A DNA stretch of 64,000 nucleotides from assembly GCA_903843965.1 (NCBI GenBank), contig CAIMRY010000013.1, positions 1 to 64,000 of the forward strand, read 5' to 3'. The notes beneath the pieces are model-generated. The model ran no database searches, was not told where the DNA came from, and saw only the letters and a program-made list of their open reading frames with translations. The translations under genes were made by a program, and so were the position numbers. Below, piece by piece: positions 1-7,954 of the stretch. The stretch is from an uncultured delta proteobacterium (GTDB lineage: Bacteria; Desulfobacterota; Desulfovibrionia; Desulfovibrionales; Desulfovibrionaceae). Positions within the stretch are counted from its first letter, which is position 1. Every line of letters begins with the position of its first letter.

Positions 1-965
1 GAACGCCCGACCCCTGGGGCGCGCCAAGGGACCACTTCCCCAGGGAGTACGGCGACTGGTTCGCCGTGAGCAAGCCCAAGAGCTGGCAGCCGCCTGCAGG
101 GACACTTGCCGGGGAGTCGCTGCTGGACGGCGGCGCGGGCCTGATGATGACCGCCCCTGAGGGCGGCGCGGGTCTGCCTGCAGACGGCGGCCACACCAAG
201 ACCGGCGCGGGGCACAAGCCGCAGGGCTACGACGCGCACGGGCGCTATACTGGGCCGCAAGGCGGCGCAATCTCCACGGATGGTGGGCCGGTGCGGCTGT
301 TCGCGAATGCCGCGGACGGTGAGCCTGGGGCCGGGGACGATGACGAGGCCGGTTTTGAGGGTTCTGCCGCCGGGGATGAGGCCGCCGAGGGCGAGGTGAT
401 CCTTGCCGAAGAGGGCGACGACACAGAAGGCGACTCGACGCCAACGGTCGAACAGGCCTCGTATGAGGAAGGCGGACTTTCCGGCGGCACCGAGGTGCGC
501 GGGCCGGTGCTGCCGCCGGAAAAGGCACCGGCGGTGGTGACATGGAGGAACGACGAGCCCAATCGCGAGCCGACGCATCAAGACTTGGAGCAGAAAACGC
601 GGGACACGGTGGAGAACCTACGGAAGGACAATCCCGAACTGGGCTCCATCAACGTGAACAGCGGCAAGAGGGACGGCGAGACAGGCCCCCATGGCGAGGG
701 ACGCGCCGTGGACATAAATTACGTCAACGGCGCACACGTGAGGGATGTCATGCTCGGCAACGACGCGGTTGCGAAGGAGCAGCTCCAGCAACAGTCTGCG
801 GCTGTCGAGGCCTGGGGCAGGAAAGAGGAAAATATAGACGTGGAGATGGTCATCACTCCTTTTGGCGGGTTTTACAGAAACCCGGACACAGGGAAAGTCC
901 GCGATGCAACTTCAGCTGAAATTGCAGCGCACTGGAACCATATCCATATCCAGACGAGAAAGTAG
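1..965 (+). CDS. M15-type zinc peptidase-like protein, candidate peptidoglycan-targeting toxin (5' end outside window)
   Basis: The frame is open to the left edge with strongly coding third positions and no ribosome binding site before the GTG at 66, so the gene very probably begins upstream. Numbering from 66, a Gly-rich segment carries the motif TKTGAGHKPQGYDAHGRYTG at about residues 44-63, followed by an acidic, low-complexity linker (80-160). The C-terminal domain (about 170-299) has NSG, then GPHGEGRAVDI with H209 and D216, and ends in HWNHIHI with H292/H294. This is the SxHxxGxAxD...WHxH zinc-ligand pattern of M15 (VanY/D,D-carboxypeptidase) families. No signal peptide is seen in the visible part. 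The next gene is a secreted partner. A second copy lies at 35998-36747. A role as an effector with cognate immunity is inference; an endolysin-like role is the main alternative. Confidence 0.75.
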   Translation, partial: TPDPWGAPRDHFPREYGDWFAVSKPKSWQPPAGTLAGESLLDGGAGLMMTAPEGGAGLPADGGHTKTGAGHKPQGYDAHGRYTGPQGGAISTDGGPVRLFANAADGEPGAGDDDEAGFEGSAAGDEAAEGEVILAEEGDDTEGDSTPTVEQASYEEGGLSGGTEVRGPVLPPEKAPAVVTWRNDEPNREPTHQDLEQKTRDTVENLRKDNPELGSINVNSGKRDGETGPHGEGRAVDINYVNGAHVRDVMLGNDAVAKEQLQQQSAAVEAWGRKEENIDVEMVITPFGGFYRNPDTGKVRDATSAEIAAHWNHIHIQTRK

Positions 966-972
966 CCCGACT

Positions 973-999
973 GGCCGCCGGGCGTCTGCCCCGGCGGCC
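973..999 (+). terminator. GC-rich hairpin between toxin-like gene and partner gene
   Basis: GGCCGCCGGG and CCCCGGCGGCC form a 10-11 bp stem just after the stop of the M15-like gene and before the GGAGG of the partner. There is no T tract, so it may act as an attenuator or as an mRNA-stability hairpin that sets different levels of the two proteins. Confidence 0.45.
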
Positions 1000-1015
1000 A
1001 TTTCTGGAGGTGTTC

Positions 1016-1960
1016 ATGCATTGCGTCATTCTCGCCCTGGTCCTGGTTCTCCTTTGCCTACCCCCGGCCCAGGCCGCTGAACTCGCCTTTGAGTGGGACG
1101 AGCCCAGCAAGGCGATCTTATGCTTTGGAACCCACACCCGTATGGATGAACACGTGCGAATCTCCACTGCCCCCGAGAAGGACGCCTCCGGGGCAATGCG
1201 GATGCGGCTCTACGTGGGCTATGTCCAGGACCCCGACGCCATGGGCAAGGCCCAGGCCTTGTACAAGGGGCCGCTGGCCGGGAGCTGGGATTCGCCGCGC
1301 CTCCCTGCGGGCGTGGAACAGAACCGCGCCACCAAAAGGCCCCTGCGGTATTGGGTGAACAGGCTGGACCAGGGGCCGGACGGGCGGATGCAGAACGCCA
1401 CGGCGGAAATCGACCTGGAGGCGAAGCCGCCGGTGTTGCGCACCCTTGTGCGCCAGCCGGGCATGCCGCCACGGGAAGTGCTTGTGCCGTTGGACCCTCA
1501 GACCCTCACGCCTTCCGCGCGCCTGCTCATCCGTAGCTTCCCAGGCAAAGTGGTGCGGACGAAAACCCTTCTGATGCGACCTTTGAGTGTGCAGGTGGAG
1601 GGAACATACAAACACGGCTCAGAGCTTGTGGCCCCGAACCCCTGGAACCCTGAGTTCTTCGCCATCGCCACGCGCGACGGCAGCCGCTGCGTCATCCAGG
1701 CCCTGCCCAAGGCGGGGTTCTGGGGCCTGGAGAAGGTGCTCGCCCTGCCCGCCCAGGACAACGTGAAAGGAACCTTCCTTGTGGAGATGATGGAGGACTA
1801 CCTGCCGTCAGACGCGAAAGGCCCCAACGACCTGTACCATCGCCGCGTGCATGTGCGCGTGGGGCTGGACCACATCTCGACACAGGTCATTGAGGACCAC
1901 CTGCAATACGACGCTGAAGAGGGCGTCTACTACAAGCACCCCCGCAGAACGAAACCTTAG
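1016..1960 (+). CDS. Secreted partner of M15-like protein (candidate periplasmic immunity protein), copy 1
   Basis: The protein has 314 residues. ATG 1016 is chosen because GGAGG ends 5 bases before it; an in-frame GTG at 1010 lies inside that ribosome binding site. Residues 1-20 are a clear signal peptide ending in PAQA-AE, so the mature protein is periplasmic or secreted. No catalytic motif is recognised. Shared family signatures with the genes at 2302, 3807 and 36752 are MRLYVGY, a YKGPLA-type element, GRMQNATAEIDLEAKPPV and LTPSARLLIRSF. The closest relative in the window is 36752-37696, which also follows an M15-like gene. Constant pairing of a peptidoglycan-peptidase-like gene with a secreted, non-enzymatic partner suggests immunity in the compartment where the peptidase acts. 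That is inferred from context only. Confidence 0.75.
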   Translation: MHCVILALVLVLLCLPPAQAAELAFEWDEPSKAILCFGTHTRMDEHVRISTAPEKDASGAMRMRLYVGYVQDPDAMGKAQALYKGPLAGSWDSPRLPAGVEQNRATKRPLRYWVNRLDQGPDGRMQNATAEIDLEAKPPVLRTLVRQPGMPPREVLVPLDPQTLTPSARLLIRSFPGKVVRTKTLLMRPLSVQVEGTYKHGSELVAPNPWNPEFFAIATRDGSRCVIQALPKAGFWGLEKVLALPAQDNVKGTFLVEMMEDYLPSDAKGPNDLYHRRVHVRVGLDHISTQVIEDHLQYDAEEGVYYKHPRRTKP

Positions 1961-1975
1961 CCCGCAGAAGCCTAG

Positions 1976-2275
1976 CGACACCGGCCCGGCCTCCCTGAGG
2001 CATCCACAAACGCGCACGCCCAGGGCCGCGCGGTGGACATCAACAACATCAACGGGGTGCGGGTCAGGGATTTGAAGAACGGCACAGGCGAACAGGTCGA
2101 ACAAGCGCGGGTAGTCGGCGCCAACCTTGAGAACTGGGCGAAAGACAACAAGAATGTTAAGTAGTTCATCGGCCCCAACAGCGGCTGGACGCGGCAGGAG
2201 GATGGGACCTTCAAACAGATATCCGACCCTGTGACGCTCGACGGGCACAGACATCACTACCACATTGACACCTGA
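1976..2275 (+). pseudogene. C-terminal fragment of M15-like protein with internal TAG stop
   Basis: No start codon or N-terminal half is present; the frame opens after a stop at 1973-1975. The translation contains AHAQGRAVDINNINGVRVRD, then an in-frame TAG at 2162-2164, then FIGPNSGW and a terminal GHRHHYHIDT. Each block aligns with the M15 domains at 1-965, 3322-3786 and 35998-36747, including the HxxGxAxD and HxH zinc-ligand positions. It sits directly between two partner genes, as an orphan toxin module would. It is probably a decayed recombination remnant. Confidence 0.7.
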
Positions 2276-2301
2276 TCTTGTCGTTTGATGGAGAAACCAC
2301 C

Positions 2302-3293
2302 ATGATCTGCATTATCTTGGCACTTCTCCTCCTGGCCTGTTCCGGCTTCCCGGCGCTTGCGCAGGAATTCTCCCCCCCCCGGACATGGACGATCCGCTTG
2401 TCCGGCAACTCATCTGCACGAGCACGCCGGAGTGGTCCAACGAAGGCCCGGCATACAGCCGGGCCACCATCTTCTCCGTGCCGGAGCAGGACGGGAGCGG
2501 CGAACGCCTGTACGTCGGATTCGTGGATGACCTCTGGGACGGCAGCTCGCCCGCGCGCCTGTGGCGCGGACCGGTGGCCGCCAGATGGCAGAAGCTCGGT
2601 CCGGCGCCGAAATACAAAGCAAACCTCAAGGCCAAGAATCCACGGTCCTTCAGGGTCGAGCGGCTCACCCCCCAACCCGGAGGCCGCATGCAGACCTCCA
2701 TCATGGAGATCGACCTGATCTCTGAACCGCCGAGGCTCCGGCTGATCGGCAGTGAGCCGGGAAAGCTCCAGCGCCATGACTCCCCGCCCCTGGGCGAAGA
2801 GGTTCCCATGAACGACGCGTTGCGGCTCATCGTCAGGATGCGCCTACAGGCCAGTTCCGAAACCACTACGCAGCGGCTGCGGGCTTTCGGCATTGACGCG
2901 GCTCCTGAAACCATTCCGACGGACAGGCTCAAGGTCCGGCCCTGGCGGGAAGGGACAAAGCACCCCTACCTCCTCGCCGTGTGCGACAAGGATAATCCTG
3001 ATCTGAGCGGGATGCACTTTTTGCCTCCCAGCATCTGGGGTTGGGCATACGTCAAGTTCCTGACCGCCTCGGAGCAGGAGACTTCGAAACAGGGCTTCCG
3101 CGTCCTGTTGCGCTCAGAGTACTGGGGCAAGGATGCCCACGGTTACGAGCAGGGCCTGGGCAAACTATGGAAGGTGGTAGTGGGTCTGGACGCGATGAGC
3201 ATGAAAGTAGTCGAGTCGCAGCTTGTGTACGAAGCAGAGCACGACGCCTGGCGACCGCCGACAAGGAAACCAGGGACCGGCTGGACGAAATGA
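2302..3293 (+). CDS. Secreted partner protein, copy 2, split by a frameshift at a run of nine C
   Basis: ATG 2302 follows GGAG and begins a signal peptide (MICIILALLLLACSGFPALA). That frame runs into a C9 tract (2372-2380) and is lost. The conserved body (DDPLVRQLI, RLYVGF, LWRGPVAARW, GRMQTSIMEIDL) continues in the -1 frame from about 2382 to 3293. One additional C would join the two frames, and the joined protein aligns with the gene at 3807 throughout. The tract is therefore a sequencing error, a recent mutation, or a slipped-strand switch that decides whether the protein is exported. The body alone has an ATG at 2385 but would lack an export signal. Confidence 0.7.
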
Positions 3294-3321
3294 ACCGCAA
3301 CGGCTTCTATATTCATGGAGG

Positions 3322-3786
3322 ATGCGAGAATGCTTCCACGGAGTGCATCATCATGGGCAGAAAGGTCCGGGAGGGTATCCCGCAAGGGAGCCGCAGACGC
3401 GGGAGGCCGTGGAGAACCTGAGGACGAACAACCCTGAACTGGAATCCATCAACGTGAACAGCGGTCGTCGTCCGGACGAGAGGACTGAGGAAGAAAAGGT
3501 TGCGGGCAAACAAATCGACCCCCACGCCGACGGCCGCGCCGTGGACGTGAGCAGAATCAATGGTTTTCCGGTGGAAGGCCTTGAGAAGGCCGAAGGGCCA
3601 GGGGCCGACAAGGCGAAACGGGCGGCGGAGAACATGGTGGAGCAGGCGAAGAAAGACCCCAATGTGAATCAAGTCATCGGCCCCAACGGTGGATGGAATA
3701 GAAAGGGCAAGGATTGGGAACCAATAGAGGACGCTAAACTGCTCAATGACCACAAGGACCACTACCACATCAACGTCTACAGGTAA
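3322..3786 (+). CDS. Short orphan M15-type catalytic domain, candidate toxin module
   Basis: About 154 residues if ATG 3322 is used; the start is uncertain, because GGAGG abuts the ATG and the first about 25 codons are not family-like. From about 3395 the frame encodes EAVENLRTNNPELESINVNSG, then DPHADGRAVDVSRING and a C-terminal HKDHYHINVY, so the His/Asp/His zinc ligands of the M15 pattern are intact. The nucleotide sequence around the ENL...NVNSG part closely matches that at 609-665 of the long gene, which would allow recombination between them. It lies 29 bp after partner copy 2 and 20 bp before partner copy 3. It is either a silent cassette or a truncated gene. Confidence 0.6.
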   Translation: MRECFHGVHHHGQKGPGGYPAREPQTREAVENLRTNNPELESINVNSGRRPDERTEEEKVAGKQIDPHADGRAVDVSRINGFPVEGLEKAEGPGADKAKRAAENMVEQAKKDPNVNQVIGPNGGWNRKGKDWEPIEDAKLLNDHKDHYHINVYR

Positions 3787-3806
3787 TGAACGCAAGGGGG
3801 CCAAAC

Positions 3807-4808
3807 ATGAACAGCATTTTCGCGCTGTGCCTCATCCTTCTCAGCCTCGCCTCGCCAGCTCTGGCGATGGAAACCGCCGAAGTCGTCGAGGAGTATGGCC
3901 TGAGCGACCCGCTGGCCCGACGCCTCGTCAGCACCGGCGCTCACGAGGCGCCGCGCTCCCTTGGGCCGCAGTACGCCCACGTGTCCATGTTCTCCGTGCC
4001 GGAACCCGACGGCAGCGGCGAACGCCTGTTCGTGGGCTTCGTGACCGACCTCCTGGACAGCCGGTCGAAGTCGTACCTCTGGCGCGGCCCAGTGGCCGTA
4101 CGCTGGAAGAACCTGCGAAGCGTGCCTGAATACCGTTCCTCAAACGCCGTCCCCAATCCCAAGCGCTACAGGATCGACCGCCTTACCGCGCTGCCCGGGG
4201 GCCGCATGCAGACCGCAGTCATGGAGATCAATCTTGAGGCCAAGACCGGGTTCCTGCTTCAGCTTGGCGGCGGGCCTAGCCAGCCCAAGTATCTGGACTC
4301 GCAGCCTCTGGAGGAGCTGCCCATGAACGACTCACTGGGGCTGCTCGTCCGCTTGTATAAACAGCAAGTCATTCAGACTGACACGTTGTGCTTGCGTTCC
4401 TATGAAGTGCGCTTAGGAAGCTGTGCGTGTATCGACAGGATGAACTCACGTGCCTGGTACGCAACCCTGGAGCCCTATTTGCTCGCCATCTGCCAAAGAA
4501 GCGACCCAGGCCTAGCCGTGCTGCACTATTTACCAGTCCGGCCTGACGGCTGGACGATGGAGAAGGTGCTGGCAAGACCTGCCAAGAGCGACGCAGACGG
4601 AGCCTTTGTGCTGCAGATGGTGGCCCCGTATCTGGCCCCGCACGGCCAGGGTGGGCTGATGCGGCTCGGCGCGCGCTACCGCGTCGCGATCAGCCTGCGC
4701 AACCTGGACATCAACCCCCTTGAGCGCGGGCTGGTGTACGACGTCGCAGACGAATCCTGGGGGCCGGGGTCGGGCGAGACAATGGTCAAGTACGTGCCCA
4801 AGCCCTGA
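3807..4808 (+). CDS. Secreted partner protein (candidate immunity), copy 3
   Basis: The protein has 333 residues. The start at 3807 is preceded by AGGGGG; an ATG at 3786 overlapping the previous stop would put seven residues in front of the signal peptide and is less likely. The signal peptide is MNSIFALCLILLSLASPALA. The body carries LSDPLARRLV, RLFVGF, LWRGPVAVRW and GRMQTAVMEINLEAK, which identify it as a paralogue of copies 1, 2 and 4 and closest to copy 2. No enzymatic motif is recognised. It is the last gene of the array and is followed by a GC-rich hairpin. Confidence 0.75.
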   Translation: MNSIFALCLILLSLASPALAMETAEVVEEYGLSDPLARRLVSTGAHEAPRSLGPQYAHVSMFSVPEPDGSGERLFVGFVTDLLDSRSKSYLWRGPVAVRWKNLRSVPEYRSSNAVPNPKRYRIDRLTALPGGRMQTAVMEINLEAKTGFLLQLGGGPSQPKYLDSQPLEELPMNDSLGLLVRLYKQQVIQTDTLCLRSYEVRLGSCACIDRMNSRAWYATLEPYLLAICQRSDPGLAVLHYLPVRPDGWTMEKVLARPAKSDADGAFVLQMVAPYLAPHGQGGLMRLGARYRVAISLRNLDINPLERGLVYDVADESWGPGSGETMVKYVPKP

Positions 4809-4832
4809 ACCCGAAACGTTAACAAATCAACA

Positions 4833-4866
4833 CGGCCCGGCCCCCCCCAGCGGGGAAGCCGGGCCG
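4833..4866 (+). terminator. Hairpin CGGCCCGGC/GCCGGGCCG at the end of the M15/partner array
   Basis: The 9-bp arms at 4833-4841 and 4858-4866 match the hairpin after the second M15/partner unit (37737-37770) and share their core with the hairpin at 18470-18505. C-rich homopolymers surround it and there is no T tract, so termination strength is uncertain. Confidence 0.5.
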
Positions 4867-5000
4867 CACCCCCCTCACCCCCGCCCCCCCCCGCCACCGG
4901 CATTGGACAACCGCGCCCGTATCGCATAAGAAGCGCCCTTGGCGCGCGCGTGGGCGCTTCCTTTGAGCCCGCCGCGCAACAACCCTTTTGCGAGGTTTTC

Positions 5001-5378
5001 ATGCTCCGACCAGATTTTGCCAAGTGCCAGGGACTGGTGCCGGTCATCGCCCAAGAGGCGACCACCGGAGAGGTGCTCATGCTCGCCTACATGAACGAGG
5101 CGGCCTGGGACAAAACCATCGAGACCGGCGAGGTGCACTACTACAGCCGCAGCCGCAACACGCTCTGGCACAAGGGCGGCACATCAGGCCATGTGCAGAA
5201 GGTGCATACCATCCGCCTGGACTGCGACGCCGACACGGTGCTGGTCCAGGTGACCCAAGTGGGCGGGGCGGCCTGCCACACTGGCCGCAAAAGCTGTTTC
5301 TACCGCGAAATTTCGGGCGACGACGTACGCGACTGTTCGCCCATGGTTTTCGACCCCAAGGAGGTCTACGGAAAATGA
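5001..5378 (+). CDS. hisI: Phosphoribosyl-AMP cyclohydrolase HisI
   Basis: The protein has 125 residues and opens the ring of phosphoribosyl-AMP in histidine biosynthesis. It carries the family blocks [43 protein letters not shown] and [12 protein letters not shown]; the Asp and Cys residues of the last two are the known Mg and Zn ligands. It is the monofunctional form, without a fused HisE domain. Its stop overlaps the ATG of hisG (ATGA), so the two are translationally coupled. Confidence 0.95.
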   Translation: MLRPDFAKCQGLVPVIAQEATTGEVLMLAYMNEAAWDKTIETGEVHYYSRSRNTLWHKGGTSGHVQKVHTIRLDCDADTVLVQVTQVGGAACHTGRKSCFYREISGDDVRDCSPMVFDPKEVYGK

Positions 5379-6259
5379 GCGCCACCACCAAAAAACTCAA
5401 GCTGGGCGTGCCCAAGGGCTCGCTTCAGGACGCCACCATCAAGCTGTTCGAGAAAAGCGGCTGGAAGATCCGCCTGCACTCCCGCAACTACTTCCCAGAC
5501 ATCGACGACGAGGAGATCAGCTGCTCCATGTGCCGCGCCCAGGAAATGAGCATTTACGTGGAGCAGGGCGTGCTCGACTGCGGACTCACCGGCAAGGACT
5601 GGATTCTGGAGAACAACTCCGACGTGGTGGTCGTCAGCGACCTGGTCTACTCCAAGGTCAGCAACCGCCCGGCGCGCTGGGTGCTGGCCGTGGCCGGGGA
5701 CTCGCCCTACAACAAGCCCGAGGATCTGGCGGGCAAGAAGATCGCCACCGAGCTCGTGCAGTTCACCAAGAGCTACTTCGCCGAGCGCAATATTCCGGTT
5801 GAGGTCAGCTTCTCCTGGGGCGCGACAGAGGCCAAGGTGGTCGAGGGCCTGTGCGACGCCATTGTCGAGGTCACCGAGACCGGCACCACCATCCGCGCCC
5901 ATGGGCTGAAGATCATCGAAGACCTGCTGCTGACCAACACCCGGCTCATCGCCAACAAGAAGGCCTGGGAAGACCCCTTCAAGCGCCGCAAGATCGAGCA
6001 CATGAACCTGCTGTTGCAGGGCGCGCTCAAGGCCGAGCGCATGGTGGGCCTCAAGATGAACATGCCCAAGGCCAAGATGGACCAGGCCATGACGCTGCTG
6101 CCCAGCCTGACCTCGCCCACGGTGTCCAGCCTCTCCAACCAGGACTGGCTGTCGGTGGAGATCGTGGTGGAAGAGGCCATCGTGCGCGAGCTCATCCCGC
6201 AGCTCAAAGACCTCGGGGCCGAGGGCATCATCGAGTACCCGCTGAACAAGGTCATCTAA
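5375..6259 (+). CDS. hisG: ATP phosphoribosyltransferase HisG, long form
   Basis: The protein has 294 residues and performs the first, feedback-controlled step of histidine synthesis (ATP + PRPP). The N-terminal [22 protein letters not shown] and the DCGLTGKDW and [13 protein letters not shown] segments are typical. The length and the C-terminal regulatory domain (about residues 215-294) show the long HisG form that does not need HisZ. It overlaps hisI by 4 bp and ends just before a strong terminator. No other his genes are nearby. Confidence 0.95.
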   Translation: MSATTKKLKLGVPKGSLQDATIKLFEKSGWKIRLHSRNYFPDIDDEEISCSMCRAQEMSIYVEQGVLDCGLTGKDWILENNSDVVVVSDLVYSKVSNRPARWVLAVAGDSPYNKPEDLAGKKIATELVQFTKSYFAERNIPVEVSFSWGATEAKVVEGLCDAIVEVTETGTTIRAHGLKIIEDLLLTNTRLIANKKAWEDPFKRRKIEHMNLLLQGALKAERMVGLKMNMPKAKMDQAMTLLPSLTSPTVSSLSNQDWLSVEIVVEEAIVRELIPQLKDLGAEGIIEYPLNKVI

Positions 6260-6266
6260 AGCACGT

Positions 6267-6304
6267 GCGGGGCGCTCCACCAATGCGGCGGAGCGCCCCG
6301 CTTT
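6267..6304 (+). terminator. Rho-independent terminator after hisG
   Basis: GCGGGGCGCTCC (6267-6278) pairs perfectly with GGAGCGCCCCGC (6290-6301), followed by TTTC. Confidence 0.8.
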
Positions 6305-6328
6305 CATTCAGCGGAGCAAGGAGCGGCC

Positions 6329-6553
6329 GTGATCAGCAAAGCCACCATCCTCATCGCCGTGTGCCTGGTGCTTTTCGGCTACCGCTGGGGCAAGCGCAAG
6401 GCTCAGGTGCAGGACGCCCGGCAGGCCGCCCAGGCAAACGCTGGCGCCGCCGCGCCCAAGAAGGAGCTGGTCTCGATCAAGGCCCTACTCGTCATCGTGG
6501 CCATCCTGCTCATCATCGCCATCCTGTCCAGCTTGAGCGGCAAGATCGGCTAG
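6329..6553 (+). CDS. Small membrane protein of unknown function
   Basis: The protein has 74 residues with a GTG start preceded by AAGGAG. There are two hydrophobic segments (about residues 4-17 and 50-67) around a basic and Ala/Gln-rich middle (KRKAQVQDARQAAQ), which suggests two membrane passes. It lies alone between two terminators. No family is recognised. Confidence 0.6.
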   Translation: MISKATILIAVCLVLFGYRWGKRKAQVQDARQAAQANAGAAAPKKELVSIKALLVIVAILLIIAILSSLSGKIG

Positions 6554-6570
6554 CTGAGCCCCACACGCGC

Positions 6571-6607
6571 AAAAAGGGCCGGGGAGTTGTCTCCCCGGCC
6601 CTTTTCT
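6571..6607 (+). terminator. Bidirectional rho-independent terminator
   Basis: AAAAGGGCCGGGGAG pairs with CTCCCCGGCCCTTTT across a TTGT loop. A and T tracts flank both sides, so it can serve both the + strand small membrane gene and the - strand toxin-antitoxin pair. Confidence 0.85.
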
Positions 6608-6638
6608 TTGGCCCAGCACAGGGCATGGGGAGCCCGGA

Positions 6639-6992
6639 CTAGGTTTTGGACCGGGGCAGGAAGTGCGTGGGCACGGTCTCCAGAACCCTGGCCAGCTCCT
6701 CGGCCTTGGCGCGAGGGATGGAACGCTTGTTCTTCTCGTACTCGCTGATGTGGCTCTGGGGCACGCCAATGGCTGCGGCCAAGGCCTTCTGGGTCAAGCC
6801 AGCGCGCAGCCGGGCGCCGACGAGCAGCCTGCCGATGCGTTCACGCTCGGGAATGGGGGGGATGACGACATACCCTTCGGCGTCATCCTCCTGCCTGATG
6901 ATCTTCCCGCCGAAGCGGACGACAATCTCCTCCAGCAGCTTGAGGCATTCCGTGGGGATTTCAAAGCGCGCCTGGGAAATCGTGGTGTTCAT
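6639..6992 (-). CDS. HTH-type antitoxin, HigA-like
   Basis: The protein has 117 residues. The start at 6992 is chosen for the GGAGAAGAT ribosome binding site; an upstream in-frame start would run back into the toxin. The N-terminal part is an alpha/beta segment and residues about 60-113 form an XRE/Cro-type helix-turn-helix (RLRAGLTQKALAAAIGVPQ, SHISEYEKNKR). It is encoded just after the RelE/HigB-like gene on the same strand, the HigBA order, so it probably neutralises that protein and represses the shared promoter. Confidence 0.75.
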   Translation of the reverse strand: MNTTISQARFEIPTECLKLLEEIVVRFGGKIIRQEDDAEGYVVIPPIPERERIGRLLVGARLRAGLTQKALAAAIGVPQSHISEYEKNKRSIPRAKAEELARVLETVPTHFLPRSKT

Positions 6993-7038
6993 ATCTTCTC
7001 CAATGGTTTTATGCTCGTCGCGTAAATAGTATCTCAAT

Positions 7039-7353
7039 TTAGTACGGGGCTTTCTCTCTAGATCCAACGTATATGAATTTGCAAATAATCTTGAATTGGT
7101 CCACTAGCATCCGCCAAACTGCGACATTGCGCGGATTGATGTGACAGTGCATGGCCTCCGTGTTGTCTTTCAACCGCACCTCACCAAGGCTGGCCCAGCC
7201 CCGACCGAACGGCTTCCCGCCGGTCTCGCGCAGATCGGCCTCAAGGAGTTCAAGTATCGCGAGCCGAGACTTCGAGAGCCCATCCCGCATGCCTGACGCT
7301 TTCTTCGTGTATTGAATTTCTACCTCTCGCTTCCCTGCCACACCTGTACCCAT
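7039..7353 (-). CDS. RelE/HigB-superfamily toxin-like protein
   Basis: The protein has 104 residues. ATG 7353 has GGAG six bases upstream; the frame is open further but without a comparable site. The sequence has a basic N-terminal half, GKPFGRGWASLGEVR, then HINPRNVAVWRMLVDQFKII and a final YVGSREKAPY, a layout I associate with RelE/HigB-like ribosome-dependent mRNA interferases. Base composition of the 3' part is lower in GC than its neighbours, which suggests transfer. It is paired with the HTH gene 46 bp downstream. Activity is inferred from family and context. Confidence 0.7.
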   Translation of the reverse strand: MGTGVAGKREVEIQYTKKASGMRDGLSKSRLAILELLEADLRETGGKPFGRGWASLGEVRLKDNTEAMHCHINPRNVAVWRMLVDQFKIICKFIYVGSREKAPY

Positions 7354-7416
7354 GTATGCTCCTTGGTTTACGCTTTTCCCTGCCGTCCCCGCGAGGTCGT
7401 CCCCGCCAGAACATGG

Positions 7417-7451
7417 AATATACCATGCTGGCGTGTCTAGCAAGGTATATT
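7417..7451 (-). promoter_or_regulatory. Inverted-repeat operator and probable promoter of the toxin-antitoxin pair
   Basis: AATATACC (7417-7424) and GGTATATT (7444-7451) form a perfect inverted repeat about 64 bp upstream of the toxin start. Read on the minus strand, the repeat includes a TATATT -10-like box with TTGCTA upstream at short spacing. This fits autorepression by the HTH antitoxin, but binding is inferred. Confidence 0.5.
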
Positions 7452-7486
7452 TTAGGATATTCTCCTGGATGGCGCGCCTCATCAGG

Positions 7487-7523
7487 CAAAAACAAACGGG
7501 TGGAGCATCCCTGCCCCACCCGT
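7487..7523 (-). terminator. Rho-independent terminator on the minus strand
   Basis: On the minus strand ACGGGTGG...CCACCCGT forms a stem followed by TTTGTTTTTG. It insulates the Cys-motif gene (7548-7763) from the toxin-antitoxin pair. Confidence 0.8.
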
Positions 7524-7547
7524 CTGCTGGATGCGCATTGGGTGCGT

Positions 7548-7763
7548 CTACCGCTTGAAGCAGTGCTTGCACTCCCGGCAGTTCAGCTTCAGGCGCTTGA
7601 ACACGCTGTCAAACTCGGTCACGCTCTCCACCGGCAGAATCTTGTGCTCCCCGTCACCCATGCGGTCCAGGTTGCAGCTGCCGCTGAGCTTTGAGGCCAG
7701 GTGGATCTCCTTGTTGTCCAGGTTGACAATGAAGATGTCGGCCTCGTGGCTGTTCACAAACAC
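7548..7763 (-). CDS. Small protein with C-terminal CxxCxxC motif
   Basis: About 71 residues from GTG 7763 (GAGG upstream); a second GTG at 7757 is possible. The C-terminus is LNCRECKHCFKR, and another Cys lies in SGSCNLDRMG. The spacing could bind a metal or an Fe-S cluster, or be redox-active. The frame is open further upstream, but that part reads as Pro/Arg-rich out-of-frame sequence. No family is recognised. Confidence 0.5.
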   Translation of the reverse strand: MFVNSHEADIFIVNLDNKEIHLASKLSGSCNLDRMGDGEHKILPVESVTEFDSVFKRLKLNCRECKHCFKR

Positions 7764-7954
7764 ATGCGCCTCGCTTTCTGCTGATGTTTCGCCGCGCCAT
7801 GGCGCGCGACCGGATGGTGTTTGATTGCCGGGCGGGTGCGCCCGCTGCACAGGCCTGCGCGCCGGACGCGCCGCACAAGATGCTTCGGCCCCTGGCGGGG
7901 CGTGCGCATGGTCCGGGGTGTGGGGATGCATGGGGCCAAGACGGACGCGGCAGA

